64,000 bases of DNA. Source: Microcystis aeruginosa FD4. Its GTDB lineage: Bacteria; Cyanobacteriota; Cyanobacteriia; Cyanobacteriales; Microcystaceae. The stretch's first letter is position 1. Every line of letters starts with the position of its first letter. The notes under the pieces were generated by a model. The model searched no databases. It was not told the DNA's origin and worked only from the letters and a program-made list of their open reading frames with translations. The position numbers and the translations under genes were made by a program. Of the stretch, positions 63,612 to 64,000 are shown in pieces. The DNA lies in contig NZ_CP046973.1 of assembly GCF_009792235.1 (NCBI RefSeq), positions 1,302,001 through 1,366,000 on the forward strand, in the 5' to 3' direction.

Positions 63612-64000
63612 CTAGGCGACACAATAAGTACGAATAATTTCATCAAGGGGTGTCCCCACAGGAGCATACATTCTGGCTCTCTTTAATGCACTAAAATCAT
63701 GTTCGATATCATTTAAATCAGGAGAGTATTTTGGCAAAAACACTACCTGATGACCTGCTTCCTCTACCAGTTGTCTAATCACTGTCTTCCGATGAATTGG
63801 TGCATTATCCATAATTAATACTGATGTTATGGCTAGAGAGGGCAATAAATATAAAGATAACCACCCTTCAAAACCTTCGGCATTCAGGCTTCTTGTAAAT
63901 ACCATCGGGGCAATAAAGTCTTTTTTTCCCTTTCTTCTCCCGGCCACAAGGTTCTCTCTTTTTCCTCGTTTTCCTTGTCTATCTCCCAAGACTTTCTTAC
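63612..64000 (-). mobile_element. IS630-family transposase, C-terminal part at window edge
   Basis: The minus-strand frame is open to the window end. It encodes the DDE catalytic core: KVLGDRQGKRGKRENLVAG, FIAPMVFTRSLNAEGFEGWL, VLIMDNAPIHRK (second Asp) and FLPKYSPDLNDIEHDFSALK (Glu). This is the IS630-type DDE superfamily endonuclease with an intact C-terminus. The N-terminal half and one IS end lie outside. The near end of the IS should lie at about 63586-63611, next to a TA-rich sequence typical of IS630 targets. Confidence 0.85.

Overview
The window looks like a cyanobacterial chromosome, most likely Microcystis or a close relative. The evidence is an SLH/OprB-type iron-uptake porin, an oxygenic-type flavodiiron protein, a CobN/ChlH-family chelatase subunit, short-form HisG, AcnB, DUF1815- and DUF2584-like proteins, many HIP1-type GCGATCGC octamers, and a very high load of MITEs, short dispersed repeats, toxin-antitoxin remnants and decayed genes. 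The species name is inferred from this style and was not checked against any database.

Layout. 1-424 is the start of a prohibitin-like gene (minus strand). 425-1290 is repeat-rich and holds a nested MITE. 1292-8716 holds a porin and a four-gene glycosyltransferase/membrane cluster arranged around a divergent intergenic region. 8761-17726 is mostly housekeeping: rpe, a HisN-like phosphatase, a coiled-coil protein, an M41-like zinc protease, hypF and flv1. 17802-22234 holds the CobN/ChlH-type chelatase, moaC and tRNA-Arg(ACG). 22426-25800 holds a membrane TPR protein and a chain of PIN and HigBA-type toxin-antitoxin genes, two of them broken. 25801-33385 holds a SH3/FecR-like TPR protein, a large PPC-TPR-CHAT protein with a premature stop, and a tandem array of DUF4351 genes ending in a MITE and a duplicated gene scrap. 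33436-36123 is ureC and ppk2. 36303-40069 is an accessory patch: a xisI remnant, a TOPRIM-like plus ABC-ATPase gene pair that resembles an anti-phage module, a duplicated acnB 3' end, a 58-aa ORF, a membrane GAF-like protein and a DUF2584-like gene. 40080-48000 is acnB, deoC, a HAD phosphatase, hisG, chrA and a TIGR03032-type protein. 48001-53251 is a decay zone with four tandem Rpn-like nuclease copies (two intact, two broken), exoprotein fragments, hairpin repeats and an ISL3-like MITE. 53252-63418 is a giant secreted PPC/clostripain/W-rich/RTX protein. A xisI fragment and the end of an IS630 transposase close the window.

The main theme is genome remodelling by small non-autonomous elements. 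A 213-214 bp MITE with 6-bp target duplications occurs three times: once in an intergenic region, once exactly between the hypF leader and its start codon, and once where it supplies the last base of the stop codon of the chelatase gene. Two otherwise well-preserved genes (a HigB-like toxin and a CHAT protease) each carry one in-frame stop. Tandem arrays at several scales (12, 42, 120, 126, 348, about 890 and about 1,740 bp) point to frequent slippage and unequal recombination. The best candidate for a functional system of interest is the ATPase-TOPRIM pair at 36454-38345, which sits beside a segment bracketed by direct repeats of the acnB 3' end.
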